A stretch of 34,467 nucleotides of DNA from Candidatus Aminicenantota bacterium (lineage in GTDB: Bacteria; Acidobacteriota; Aminicenantia; Aminicenantales; JAFGAV01). This document shows positions 18,055-28,453 of the stretch, piece by piece (positions within the stretch are counted from its first letter, which is position 1; the number at the start of each line of letters is the position of its first letter). The position numbers and the translations under genes are program-made. The stretch lies in the NCBI GenBank assembly GCA_016933515.1, contig JAFGAV010000060.1:1-34467 (forward strand), in the 5' to 3' direction. The notes beneath the pieces are model-generated. The model was not told where the DNA came from. It ran no database searches and saw nothing but the letters and a program-made list of their open reading frames with translations.

Positions 18055-19506
18055 TCACTTCTCCTTGACCAGCGTGTATTGAAGCTCGCCTCTTTTATCA
18101 TAGACTTCGATTCTCTCAAAACGCCTGAGGTGTTCGAGCAGAAGAGATCGATCCCCGGCCACGACCACCAGGGGCGTGTTCAAGGAAAGCTTTTTGGCGG
18201 TGGCGTGAACCGTTTCGGCGGAGACAAGCATGATGTTCTCCAAGTAACGGTCCCAATGGCGGCTTCCCAGACGGTAAGCCTGGACGGCGGCCACCCGCAG
18301 GGCCAGCTGTTCCAGCGATTCGAGAGAGAGGGGGAAGTGGCCGATGAGATGCGACTTGGCCTGCTCGATTTCGGCCGGCAGGATGCGCTCGGACGTGGCG
18401 CGCCGGATTTCTTTCAGGATCTCCGTGACGGCTTCCGCCGCGGCTTCGGGCTTCACGCGGGCGCGGACCAGGAAGACGCCGTGCGAGCCCAGAAACATGT
18501 TTTCGCTGAAGGCATAATAGGCGTAAGCCTTGGACTCCCGGAGGTTGAGAAAGAGACGGCTATGGGGCGTTCCGCCCAAAACTTGATTGAACACCAGGAG
18601 CGGAAAATATTCCGGCCCGGAAATCGGGGGAATGATGTTGCCCAGGCAGATCGTCGCCTCCGTGGCGCGGGGCATGTCGACGAAACAGATCCGCAAGGCG
18701 GCGTTGGGCTCAGGCAAGGGGGAAGCGGCGGCGGGCAGGGGGCCGGGCGTCCACGTGTTCAGGTAATGGCTGATTTTTCGGGTGGCCGTCCGGAAACTGA
18801 CGTTGCCCGCCAGGATGACGAGCACGTTGTTGGGGCGGTAATGTCTGTCCGCGAAATCCGCGATGTTTCTGGCGCGAACGGCGCGGAAATCCCAGGAACC
18901 GAGAAGGGGCGTGTGAACGGAGCTTCCGTGATAGAGACGCTGCAGAAGGAGGCGTCGGGAGATGTAGGCCGGATCGTCTTCCTGGCGCTGAAGGGAATAG
19001 GACAGGTCCCGCCGCACTTCGATCCAGTCCGGCTCGCTGAACACCGGCTGGAGCAGCCGTTCCGAGACAAGGAGCAGAGCGTCGTCCAGATGCTCCTCGA
19101 GAAAGGTCAAGGAGATGATCGTCAACTCCTGTTGGACGGTCGCGCTGAGGGTCCCGCCCATGGCGTCGATGAGCCTCTCGATGTCCGCGGCGGACCGACG
19201 AAGCGTGCTTCGGTCGAACATGCGCGCCGCGGCCGTGGCCGTTCCCGGAAGGTCCGGTGGGGAGGCGTTTTCTCCGGAAAAAACGACAAGCTGAAGGCTG
19301 ATGAGCGGCAGGCCTTCGCGGAAAACGACGGCCACTCTCAGGCCGTTGGACAGCGTGGCGTGTTCGATGTTCGGCAACCGAAGAGACGGAAGGGGTTCGG
19401 GCGGCGGGGGCGTCCTTCGAAAGCGCTCTTGGGCGACAATTCCGGAAATCATCAGAAAAAACGCCATCGGAGCGGCGGCGAGCGTTCGGATCGGCACAGG
19501 CTTCAT
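18055..19506 (-). CDS. M16 family peptidase-like protein, C-terminal-type subunit lacking HXXEH
   Basis: LSNGLRVAVVFREGLPLISLQLV; HYRPNNVLVILAGNV; SRLFLNLRESKAYAYYAFS; signal-like N-terminus from MKPVPIRTLAAAP. ATG overlaps upstream stop (ATGA). Confidence 0.85.
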   Translation of the reverse strand: MKPVPIRTLAAAPMAFFLMISGIVAQERFRRTPPPPEPLPSLRLPNIEHATLSNGLRVAVVFREGLPLISLQLVVFSGENASPPDLPGTATAAARMFDRSTLRRSAADIERLIDAMGGTLSATVQQELTIISLTFLEEHLDDALLLVSERLLQPVFSEPDWIEVRRDLSYSLQRQEDDPAYISRRLLLQRLYHGSSVHTPLLGSWDFRAVRARNIADFADRHYRPNNVLVILAGNVSFRTATRKISHYLNTWTPGPLPAAASPLPEPNAALRICFVDMPRATEATICLGNIIPPISGPEYFPLLVFNQVLGGTPHSRLFLNLRESKAYAYYAFSENMFLGSHGVFLVRARVKPEAAAEAVTEILKEIRRATSERILPAEIEQAKSHLIGHFPLSLESLEQLALRVAAVQAYRLGSRHWDRYLENIMLVSAETVHATAKKLSLNTPLVVVAGDRSLLLEHLRRFERIEVYDKRGELQYTLVKEK

Positions 19507-20864
19507 TTGAGGATATAAAGAACCAGGCAGTTGTCCCTGGTGAAATATCGGTTCATGAGACCGGCAATCTCCAGGGGAGTCACGTCCATGACTCGGCTCA
19601 TCTCCACGGAGGGATTCCTCGGCTGCCCGGAATCCAGGAGCTGCTCGCTCAGATAGAGAGCCCGCTCCGCAAGAGAGGACAGGCGGTCCAATCTGTCTTT
19701 CCTCCAAAGATTTTTGGCTCTGTTGAGTTCCTCCTCGGATACGAAATAGGATCTCAGCCTGGCCAGCTCGCCGTGAACGGCGTCCGCGCATTGACGCGCC
19801 AGGGCCGCGTTGTTGTTGGTGGCGAAAATCCGGTAAGCGGTCAGGCCGCTTCGTTTCTCCAGGCTGCCGCTGAGCTGGTTGGCCAGGCGCTCGCGTTTGA
19901 CGGCTTTCTGCACCAGGCGGCTCGTGTTCCCGCGGCAGAGGAGGTAGTCGATGAGCGCCAGGCCGTACTCATCGTCTTGTCGGACGGAGGGAAATCGGAA
20001 ACCGAGAAAGACCGCCGGAGACGGAACTCCGGCCGCGGGAACGGTCTCCGTCCCGGAGCTTTTTTCGTAGACGGGGGGAACGGGGGAGGGGCGCGAATCT
20101 CCGTTGCGGGGGATGGTCTCGAAATAACGGCTCACAAGCTCCCGAAGATAGAGGGCGTTGAAGTTTCCGGTGATGCTCAGCACAGCGTTCTGAGGTCCGT
20201 AATGCTGGCGGTGAAAGGCCGCGACGTCCTCAAAAGTGATGGCCCGGATGTTTTCCTCGAAGCCGATGATGGGACGGTTCCCCGCCTCGTCGGGAAACAG
20301 CATCTGGTCGAAGTGGAAAAAGGCCTTCAGGAAAGGCGATTCCGTGTGGCGGCGACGCAGTTCGGCCGTCAATTCCTTCTTGGCGGATTCCACCTTGGTC
20401 GGGGTGATTTGGAGAGAGTTCATGCGGTCCGACTCGAGCCACAGGACGAGGGCCAGCTGATTGGAGGGGACGGTCTGATAAAAGAACGTCCGATCCTGCA
20501 TCGTGGCGGCGTTCAACGTTCCTCCCGTTCGGGTGACGTACCCGATGTGCTGCATCTGGCCCACATTGTGCGAGCCGAGAAACATCAGGTTTTCGAGAAG
20601 GTAGGCCAAGCCCGCCTTACCCGGAGGGTCATGGAGGGATCCGGCCTTGTAAGTGACGGCGACGCTGACCAAAGGCAGGGTGAAATCTTCGGACAGGATG
20701 ACCTGGAGGCCGTTCGGGAGCTGATAATGAGAAACCGAAATGTTCAGCGAGGCCTGCGCCGGCAGAGGGCCGAGGGAGCGGAAGAGCAGCCCGAAGCTCA
20801 CGCCCAGGCGAAAGATCGTTTTTAACGACGTCGGCATCCTCAAGGAAGTGTCCAAGTCTTTCAT
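19503..20864 (-). CDS. M16 family peptidase-like protein with degenerate zinc motif (YLLEN)
   Basis: LPNGLQVILSEDFTLPLVSVAVTYKAGSLHDPPGKAGLAYLLENLMFLGS; HYGPQNAVLSITGNF; N-terminal signal-like segment. Exact start uncertain (20864 or 20837). Confidence 0.85.
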   Translation of the reverse strand: MKDLDTSLRMPTSLKTIFRLGVSFGLLFRSLGPLPAQASLNISVSHYQLPNGLQVILSEDFTLPLVSVAVTYKAGSLHDPPGKAGLAYLLENLMFLGSHNVGQMQHIGYVTRTGGTLNAATMQDRTFFYQTVPSNQLALVLWLESDRMNSLQITPTKVESAKKELTAELRRRHTESPFLKAFFHFDQMLFPDEAGNRPIIGFEENIRAITFEDVAAFHRQHYGPQNAVLSITGNFNALYLRELVSRYFETIPRNGDSRPSPVPPVYEKSSGTETVPAAGVPSPAVFLGFRFPSVRQDDEYGLALIDYLLCRGNTSRLVQKAVKRERLANQLSGSLEKRSGLTAYRIFATNNNAALARQCADAVHGELARLRSYFVSEEELNRAKNLWRKDRLDRLSSLAERALYLSEQLLDSGQPRNPSVEMSRVMDVTPLEIAGLMNRYFTRDNCLVLYILK

Positions 20865-20879
20865 TCATAGCACATCTGA

Positions 20880-22265
<1,386 letters not shown>

Positions 22266-22287
22266 CCGCGGCGCGGCGGGCGGCCGC

Positions 22288-23085
22288 CTACGGCTTTTTG
22301 AGCGAAGCGAGCGCCTCGGAGGCCTTTTTCCTCAGTTCGGGATCGTCGGATTTTTCCAGTACGGTGGTCAGAATGTCCCTGGCCCGTTCCGGTCTCCCGG
22401 TTTTTGCGCACAGGCGTCCCGCATTGAAGAGCAGGTTCATGTCGTCCGGAACGAGACGCGCCGCTTTTTCATAGCTGATCAAGGCTCCCTCATTGTCTTC
22501 GAGTTTTTCCAGAATCATGCCCTTGAGGTTGTGTCCCATGGCCATGCGGGGATCGTAGCGCAGGGCCCTGTCCAGGTAGTCCGAAGCCTCTTTTGTCTTG
22601 TCCTGCCGGAACGCCATCCGGGCGAGGTTATACAGGGGCAGTTGGCGGGAGACGTAGTTCTCGTCGGCCAGGGCTTTCTTGTATTCCGCTTCGGCCCGGT
22701 CCAGGAAGCCCTGAGCTTCGTAAATGCTGCCCAGGTTGTTCCGGGCCTCGGTGAACGACGGATTGATCTCCAGGCACTTTTGGAACGCCTCCGCCGCCTG
22801 GCCCAAGTCGCCTTTCATGGAATGGGCCAAGCCCAGCGCGTTGAGGGCCAGGAAATGCTTCGGGTCGAGAGCCAGGGCCTTCCGGAAATGAACGATGGCC
22901 TTGTTGAGGGCGGTCTCGTCCGCCGCCAGGTTGTTGAGGTAGATCAGGCCGAGATTGTACTGGTGGCGCGGATCCTTCTCGACGTTTTTTTTGGCTCCCG
23001 GGCCAGAGGCGCAGGATGCCGTCAAGCCCAGGATGAGAACCAGCGCGATTCCTCCGGCCGGGAAGGAACGATTGCCTTTTTCCAT
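22288..23085 (-). CDS. TPR-repeat lipoprotein (PilW/PilF-like)
   Basis: Lipobox LGLTASC; successive TPR units (HFRKALALDPKHFLALNALGLAH..., AFQKCLEINPSFTEARNNLGSIYEAQG...). Confidence 0.85.
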   Translation of the reverse strand: MEKGNRSFPAGGIALVLILGLTASCASGPGAKKNVEKDPRHQYNLGLIYLNNLAADETALNKAIVHFRKALALDPKHFLALNALGLAHSMKGDLGQAAEAFQKCLEINPSFTEARNNLGSIYEAQGFLDRAEAEYKKALADENYVSRQLPLYNLARMAFRQDKTKEASDYLDRALRYDPRMAMGHNLKGMILEKLEDNEGALISYEKAARLVPDDMNLLFNAGRLCAKTGRPERARDILTTVLEKSDDPELRKKASEALASLKKP

Positions 23086-23086
23086 T

Positions 23087-24082
23087 TTATTCCTCCTTCA
23101 GGCTCCGAGACATGAGCTCACGGAGCGCGTCTTGAGGGTTGAGGCCTTTATAGAGGACACGGAAGACCGTCTCGCCGATCGGCATCTCCGTTCCGAGACG
23201 TCGGGCCAACGCGATCGCCGACAAGCTGTTGGGCAGGCCCTCGGCCACCATGGGCGTGCCCGACGTGATCTCTTCGAGCGTCCGGCCGCGGCCGAGCTCC
23301 AGACCCAGTTTCCGGTTGCGGCTCAAGTCCCCCGTGCAGGTCAGCATGAGGTCTCCGAGCCCGGCCAGTCCGGAAAACGTCTCCGGCCGCGCGCCGCAGC
23401 GTATGCCCAGACGGGCGGTTTCGGACAACCCCCGGGTGAGCAGCGCCGCGCGCGCGTTGTTTCCGTACCCCAAGGAATCGGATATGCCGGCGGCGACGGC
23501 GATGATGTTCTTGACCGCTCCGGCGATTTCCACGCCGATAAGATCCGGGCAGGTGTACACCCGGAACGTCGGGCCGGAGACCAGGCGCTGCACCGCGGCC
23601 GCCGTTTCCGGCAGGACGCCGGCCGCGACCACGGCTGTCGGAAGGCCGGAAGCCACCTCCCGGGCGAAGCTGGGCCCCGAAAGGGCGGCGATCGCCGGCC
23701 TGTCCCGAGGATCGAACACATCTTCCATCACCTGGCTCATCCGTTTGAGCGAACCCTCCTCGATCCCTTTCGTCAGGCTGACGACCGTATGACGCCGGCG
23801 GATTCGGGGCTTGAGCTCAAGGTAGAGAGACCGGCAGTAAGGAGAGGGGACGGCGATGAAGACGAAATCACAGCCGCGGAGCGCGTCGTCCATGTCATGG
23901 TGGAAGGACACGTCCTCCGGCAGAGGGAAGCCCGGCAGGAACGTCTCGTTGACCCGACGGCTTTCCAGGTTCCGAAGGACGGCGCTCTCCCGCACCCAGA
24001 GCCGGACGGCATGCCCCTGCCGGGCCATCAGCAGGGAAAACGCCGTGCCCCAGCTTCCTCCGCCGATCACCGAGAGATTCAT
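23087..24082 (-). CDS. gpsA: Glycerol-3-phosphate dehydrogenase [NAD(P)+]
   Basis: MNLSVIGGGSWGTAFSLLMARQGHAVRLWVRE; LSGPSFAREVASGLPTAVV; AGAVKNIIAVAAGISDSLGYGNNARAALLTRGL. Confidence 0.95.
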   Translation of the reverse strand: MNLSVIGGGSWGTAFSLLMARQGHAVRLWVRESAVLRNLESRRVNETFLPGFPLPEDVSFHHDMDDALRGCDFVFIAVPSPYCRSLYLELKPRIRRRHTVVSLTKGIEEGSLKRMSQVMEDVFDPRDRPAIAALSGPSFAREVASGLPTAVVAAGVLPETAAAVQRLVSGPTFRVYTCPDLIGVEIAGAVKNIIAVAAGISDSLGYGNNARAALLTRGLSETARLGIRCGARPETFSGLAGLGDLMLTCTGDLSRNRKLGLELGRGRTLEEITSGTPMVAEGLPNSLSAIALARRLGTEMPIGETVFRVLYKGLNPQDALRELMSRSLKEE

Positions 24083-24690
24083 CGTCCGGTTCCTTCCGTT
24101 CTCCGGCCGAATTTGCGCTCCGTTCCGGAAAGGAGCCTCAGGATGTTCTCCCGATGACGGAAGACGACGACGGCCAGAATCGCTCCCCACCAGATCCAAG
24201 TCAGAGCCCCGTCCCGGAGGCCGAGAGCGAGACGGAACAAGGGGATGAGCGACAGGGAGGCAAGGGAACCGAGGGACACGAAGCGGGTGGCGGCGATGAC
24301 GACCACAAAAACCGAGAGACCGAACAGGAAAGAAATCCATCCCATTCCTGCGGCGGCGCCCAGTGAGGCCGCCACTCCTTTCCCGCCCCGGAAACGGAGA
24401 AAGACGGGGAAACAGTGACCCGCGACCGCGGCCCACGAGGCGGCCAATGCCGCAACGGGCTGTTCCGGGAACCAATGGAGCCCCAGGACCACGGGCAGAA
24501 AGCCCTTGGAAAAATCGATCAACAGGACCGGAAGGGCCGCCGCCCAACCCGCGGCGCGCCAGACATTCGTCGCACCCGTGCTCCGGCTTCCCAGAGTGCG
24601 GATGTCCTTTCTCTTCCTCCATCGGACAAAGAGATATCCGGTCGGCAGAGAGCCGAAGAGATAGCCGGCCAGGCAAAACAGAACGATCAT
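24079..24690 (-). CDS. plsY: Acyl-phosphate glycerol-3-phosphate acyltransferase
   Basis: GYLFGSLPTGYLF, GSRSTGATNVWRAAG, GHCFPVFLRFRGGKGVAASLG, HRENILRLLSGTERK. Confidence 0.94.
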   Translation of the reverse strand: MIVLFCLAGYLFGSLPTGYLFVRWRKRKDIRTLGSRSTGATNVWRAAGWAAALPVLLIDFSKGFLPVVLGLHWFPEQPVAALAASWAAVAGHCFPVFLRFRGGKGVAASLGAAAGMGWISFLFGLSVFVVVIAATRFVSLGSLASLSLIPLFRLALGLRDGALTWIWWGAILAVVVFRHRENILRLLSGTERKFGRRTEGTGR

Positions 24691-25244
24691 GGAAACGAAA
24701 AGACCTCAAGGGCGGTGTGGACGGCCCCTCCGGATTGAAGCCGGCTTTCAAAGAAAGTGATTCCGCCGGCCGTCATGCGGCCGAACGACGCGGCCTTGCT
24801 CTCCGCCAAACGATCGGGAAGATCCTTGATGTTCGAACCGCCTTTCGCGCGCCCCAGCGTAAGATGGGGGTGAAAGGGCCGGGATTCCTCGGGGAAGCCC
24901 GCGTTTTTCAGTTCTCGTTCGACGTCCTTATGGAGAGCGGCGAGCTCCGGTCCGGCCTCCACTCCCGCCCAGATCACCCTCGGTCTTCGGGCGTGCTCCG
25001 GAAACCAGCCCACACCGGAGACCGCAAAGGTTAGAGGCTCGTGACGTGCGGCCACCCGCCGCAGAGCTTCGGCAACCGTTTCCGCCCGTTCCGCGGGGAT
25101 TTCGCCCAGGAATTTCAGAGTCAGATGCGTGCTCTCGGTTCTCACCCAGCGGATGTCCCGGCTCAAGGCAGAGAGGCTCCGGACCAGGCGGTCGAGAGCG
25201 GATTTGATTTCCGAGCTGAGTTCCAGGGCGATGAAGGCTCTCAT
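24687..25244 (-). CDS. thpR: RNA 2',3'-cyclic phosphodiesterase (2H family)
   Basis: MRAFIALELS; two HxTx motifs: HLTLKFLG and HPHLTLGRAKG. Confidence 0.9.
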   Translation of the reverse strand: MRAFIALELSSEIKSALDRLVRSLSALSRDIRWVRTESTHLTLKFLGEIPAERAETVAEALRRVAARHEPLTFAVSGVGWFPEHARRPRVIWAGVEAGPELAALHKDVERELKNAGFPEESRPFHPHLTLGRAKGGSNIKDLPDRLAESKAASFGRMTAGGITFFESRLQSGGAVHTALEVFSFP

Positions 25245-26488
25245 GGACGCCTCACGAGAAGGCGGCGGCGCAGCATGTCCAGAGCTTTTTGACTCGACTG
25301 GAACTTGATCTGGTCTCTGTCGCCGAGGAAGAGGTTCCGTGACGATTCGACGCCGTTTTCCTCCGCCAGGGCGGTGTAAACAAGACCCACGGGCTTTTCC
25401 GGCGTGCCGCCTCCGGGACCGGCGATCCCCGTGACGGCCAAACCGAAATCCGCTCCAGACTCCCGGCGGACGCCCGCGGCCATGGCCTCGGCGGCTTGGG
25501 CGCTCACGGAGCCGGATGCGATCAGGACATCCCGCCCCACCCCGAGCCAGTCCGTCTTGGCCCGATTGGAGTAGGCGATCATCCCTCCCAGGTAGCCTCG
25601 GGAAATGCCCGGAACATTGGTCAGGCGGTGGCTGATGAGACCGCCGGTGCAGGATTCGGCGCAGGCCAGCGTGGCGTTTAGGGAACAGAGAAGGCTCCCG
25701 ACGACTTCTTCCAGGCTTTTTCCATCGACGGAAAAGACGTTCTCCCCGATTCGGGAGAGCAGCGCGTTTTCGAAAGGTTTCAGGCGCGCCTCGGCTTCCT
25801 CCGGGCTCGAGGGCGAGAGGCTCTTGAGATGAATCTCGATCTGGCCGGGTTGGGCCAGGATGCTGATTCCCAGCGACGGATCGTCGGGGGTGAGACCTGT
25901 CATGAGGTCTTCCACGGCCGATTCGGTTATCCCTGTTAATTTCAATGTTTTACGAAAAAAATGGCCGAGGCGGAAACACTCAAAACGGGGAAGGACATGC
26001 GCGTCGAACATGGGCTTGAGCTCGTGAGGCGGGCCGGGAAGAAGGACGATGATTTTTCCGTTCCGATCGATCCACTGGCCCGGTGCTGTTCCGAAGTCGT
26101 TCCGCAACACTTCGGCCCCCTCAAGGATCAGGCTCTGTTTCCGATTGCAGTCCGGCATGGACAGGCCGCGCCGCCTGAACCTGTCCTGAATCCGCTCCAT
26201 GACCTCGGGACAGGGGATAAGCTTTCTGCCGAATACCCGGGCCGCCGCTTCGCGCGTTCTGTCGTCCGCGGTGGGGCCCAGCCCCCCCATGACCAGGATG
26301 AGGTCGGACAGGCGGACGGCGTCCTCCAGGCCGAGGACGAGGTCCTCCTCTTCGTCTCCGACGATCATTTTGAACGAGACATCGAGACCGAGAGAGTTCA
26401 GCCTCTCGGTGAGAAAGAGGGAATTCGTGTCCTGGAAAAAAGGCGTGAGAAGTTCGGAGCCGACGGCCAGGATCTCCACGCGCTTCAT
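25241..26488 (-). CDS. cinA: CinA family protein (MoCF_biosynth N-domain + nicotinamide-nucleotide amidase-like C-domain)
   Basis: MKRVEILAVGSELLTPFFQDTNS, ILVMGGLGPTADDRTREA, AESCTGGLISHRLTNVPGISRGYLGGMIAYSN, VTGIAGPGGGTPEKPVGLVY. Confidence 0.93.
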   Translation of the reverse strand: MKRVEILAVGSELLTPFFQDTNSLFLTERLNSLGLDVSFKMIVGDEEEDLVLGLEDAVRLSDLILVMGGLGPTADDRTREAAARVFGRKLIPCPEVMERIQDRFRRRGLSMPDCNRKQSLILEGAEVLRNDFGTAPGQWIDRNGKIIVLLPGPPHELKPMFDAHVLPRFECFRLGHFFRKTLKLTGITESAVEDLMTGLTPDDPSLGISILAQPGQIEIHLKSLSPSSPEEAEARLKPFENALLSRIGENVFSVDGKSLEEVVGSLLCSLNATLACAESCTGGLISHRLTNVPGISRGYLGGMIAYSNRAKTDWLGVGRDVLIASGSVSAQAAEAMAAGVRRESGADFGLAVTGIAGPGGGTPEKPVGLVYTALAEENGVESSRNLFLGDRDQIKFQSSQKALDMLRRRLLVRRP

Positions 26489-26493
26489 TCGGA

Positions 26494-26949
26494 TCAGAGC
26501 CCCCGGGCCAGAAGAACGACCTGCAGGACGAGCCGGGCGTAAAACGCCGCGCCGAGGTCGTCGGCCATGATGCCCCATCCGGCCCGAAGACGTTCGATCC
26601 TTCGGATGGGGAAAGGCTTCAAAATGTCGAAGACACGGAAGAGAAGGAAAGCGCTTCCCACGGAAATCCAGTCCGGCGGCACAAGAATCAATGTCGCCAG
26701 CTGGCCCGCGGCCTCATCGATAACGACCCGGCGGGGATCTTTTTGGCCCAGCTCCCGGGAATAAAAAGAGGCGGCCGGGACGCCGCCCAAGGCCAGAGCG
26801 AACACAAGAAGAAACAGAACCGGCCACGCCAGCTTGAAGAGAAAGAGCTTGTAGAGCAGCGCCGCCGCCAGGCTGGCGGCCGTGCCGGGCGCCAGAGGAA
26901 CGAAGCCCAGCCCGAAAAACGTCGCGCAGACACGGGCGATGAATTTCAT
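26494..26949 (-). CDS. pgpA: Phosphatidylglycerophosphatase A
   Basis: FFGLGFVPLAPGTAASLAA, RRVVIDEAAGQLATL, FRVFDILKPFPIRRIE, GIMADDLGAAFYA. Confidence 0.93.
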   Translation of the reverse strand: MKFIARVCATFFGLGFVPLAPGTAASLAAALLYKLFLFKLAWPVLFLLVFALALGGVPAASFYSRELGQKDPRRVVIDEAAGQLATLILVPPDWISVGSAFLLFRVFDILKPFPIRRIERLRAGWGIMADDLGAAFYARLVLQVVLLARGL

Positions 26950-28280
26950 TCCCTCAGTCGTCCCCGCAAATCATACACGCCGGCATGCGTGATTTCAACT
27001 TGACGAACGCGATGAAGGACCCGGGTCGCGTCCGGCGGAGCGGCCACGCGGATGATCCCGTCCGCCTCGGGCGCCTGGAAGCGGCCTCGGCCGATGAGCG
27101 TCCGTGTCGCGTTCGCGGCCGCGCTTTCCAAAAGCGTTTCCATGCGTCGGCCGACGCGGCGGCGGTTTTTTTCCAGGGAGATGGCCTGCTGGAGAGCCAT
27201 GATCTCCCCGCGCCGCGATATTTTTTCGGCTTCGGAGACCGTGTCGCCCAGGGAGAAGGCCGGCGTCCCTTTTTCCGGAGAATACGTGAAGACGCCCAGA
27301 TGATCGAAGCGCGCCCGGAGAACGAAGGACTTCAGAATTTCGAATTCGCGGCGTCTCTCCCCGGGAAAACCGACGATGAGCGACGTCCTGATCGCCGCCT
27401 CGGGGATTGCGTCCCGGATCCGGTCGAGGAGCCGGAGCGCCCTTTCGCCGTCCAAACCCCGGCCCATGGCTTTTACGATGTTCGGGGAGGCGTGTTGAAA
27501 CGGAAGATCGAAATAGGCGCACACCTTGGGCGCTTTCATGGCTTCCAGAAGTTCGCGGCCGACTTCGCCCGGATAGAGATAGAGCACCCGGATCCATTCC
27601 GGACCCGGCAGGGCCGAAAGCGCGTCCAGCAGGCCGGCCAGGCCGTGTTTGAGGCCGAGGTCCCGGCCGTAAAACGAAGAATCCTGGGAGATGAGATTGA
27701 TTTCGCGCACGCCCGAGTCGGAGAGGCGGCGCGCCTCCCGGACGATCGAGGACGGAAGGCGGGAACGATACGGCCCCTTGATGCCCGGTATGGCGCAGAA
27801 GGTGCAGCGGTGAGAGCACCCCTCGGAAATCTTGACGTACGCCCAGCCCGAAGGCGTGGAGAGGAGACGCGGGCTGTTGTGGGAGCAAAGAAAGGTCCTC
27901 GGCCCGGGACGGACCGCGCGCCCCTCGACGACGCGGTCGATGCGGTCGAACGACCTCACGCCCAGCCAGGCGTCCACGCCGGCGAAACGTCCCGCCAGTT
28001 CGGCCGGCGAACGCTCGACGTAGCATCCCGCAACCACGACCTTGAGACGGGGATTGCGCCGCTTGAGCCCCAGGGCGCGGCGGATCTCTTTTTCGGATTC
28101 GTCGCGCGCCGGACGGATGAAGCCGCAGGTGTTGATGATGAGGACGTCGGCATCTTCCGGAGCGGCGCCGGCGCGGTGTCCGGCCCGGCCGAGGACGCCC
28201 AGCATGACCTCGCTGTCCACCAGGTTCTTGGCGCAGCCGAGGCTCACCAGGGCTATCGATTTTTTCCCGTGCTCCGACAA
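26946..28280 (-). CDS. rimO: Ribosomal protein uS12 methylthiotransferase
   Basis: ALVSLGCAKNLVDSEVMLG, radical SAM CSHRCTFCAIPGIKGPYRSR, DLPFQHASPNIVKAMGR, C-terminal TRAM-like region. TTG start with SD GGAGG. Confidence 0.93.
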   Translation of the reverse strand: MSEHGKKSIALVSLGCAKNLVDSEVMLGVLGRAGHRAGAAPEDADVLIINTCGFIRPARDESEKEIRRALGLKRRNPRLKVVVAGCYVERSPAELAGRFAGVDAWLGVRSFDRIDRVVEGRAVRPGPRTFLCSHNSPRLLSTPSGWAYVKISEGCSHRCTFCAIPGIKGPYRSRLPSSIVREARRLSDSGVREINLISQDSSFYGRDLGLKHGLAGLLDALSALPGPEWIRVLYLYPGEVGRELLEAMKAPKVCAYFDLPFQHASPNIVKAMGRGLDGERALRLLDRIRDAIPEAAIRTSLIVGFPGERRREFEILKSFVLRARFDHLGVFTYSPEKGTPAFSLGDTVSEAEKISRRGEIMALQQAISLEKNRRRVGRRMETLLESAAANATRTLIGRGRFQAPEADGIIRVAAPPDATRVLHRVRQVEITHAGVYDLRGRLRE

Positions 28281-28369
28281 GCCGCCTCCGAGAGAACCCG
28301 CTTTTTCTTTTCACGAGCCGACGAGGCCGTGAGCGGGGGGTGCGCTTCGCCGTTCCTCATGACAAGAAA

Positions 28370-28431
28370 GACGCTCCTCCTCTCAGACTCCAGGGAGATA
28401 GCTCGCGTATTCTCTTTGGGGGAGCAACGTC
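28370..28431 (-). terminator. Possible factor-independent terminator/structured 3' end downstream of asnS
   Basis: On minus strand GACGTTGCTCCCCC pairs with GGAGGAGCGTC (bulge TTG), followed by TTTCTTGT; loop large (about 37 nt). Confidence 0.35.
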
Positions 28432-28453
28432 CGTGAACCAACGAGACGCACGA

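Noticed and set aside
18079-19518. 479-aa plus-strand ORF
   Set aside because: Antisense to the M16 gene; no recognisable family.
28253-28441. 62-aa minus ORF between asnS and rimO
   Set aside because: No SD at its start, overlaps the rimO start and the hairpin; an internal ATG at 28358 follows a GAGGAGGAG but at 14 nt spacing and the peptide has no recognisable features.
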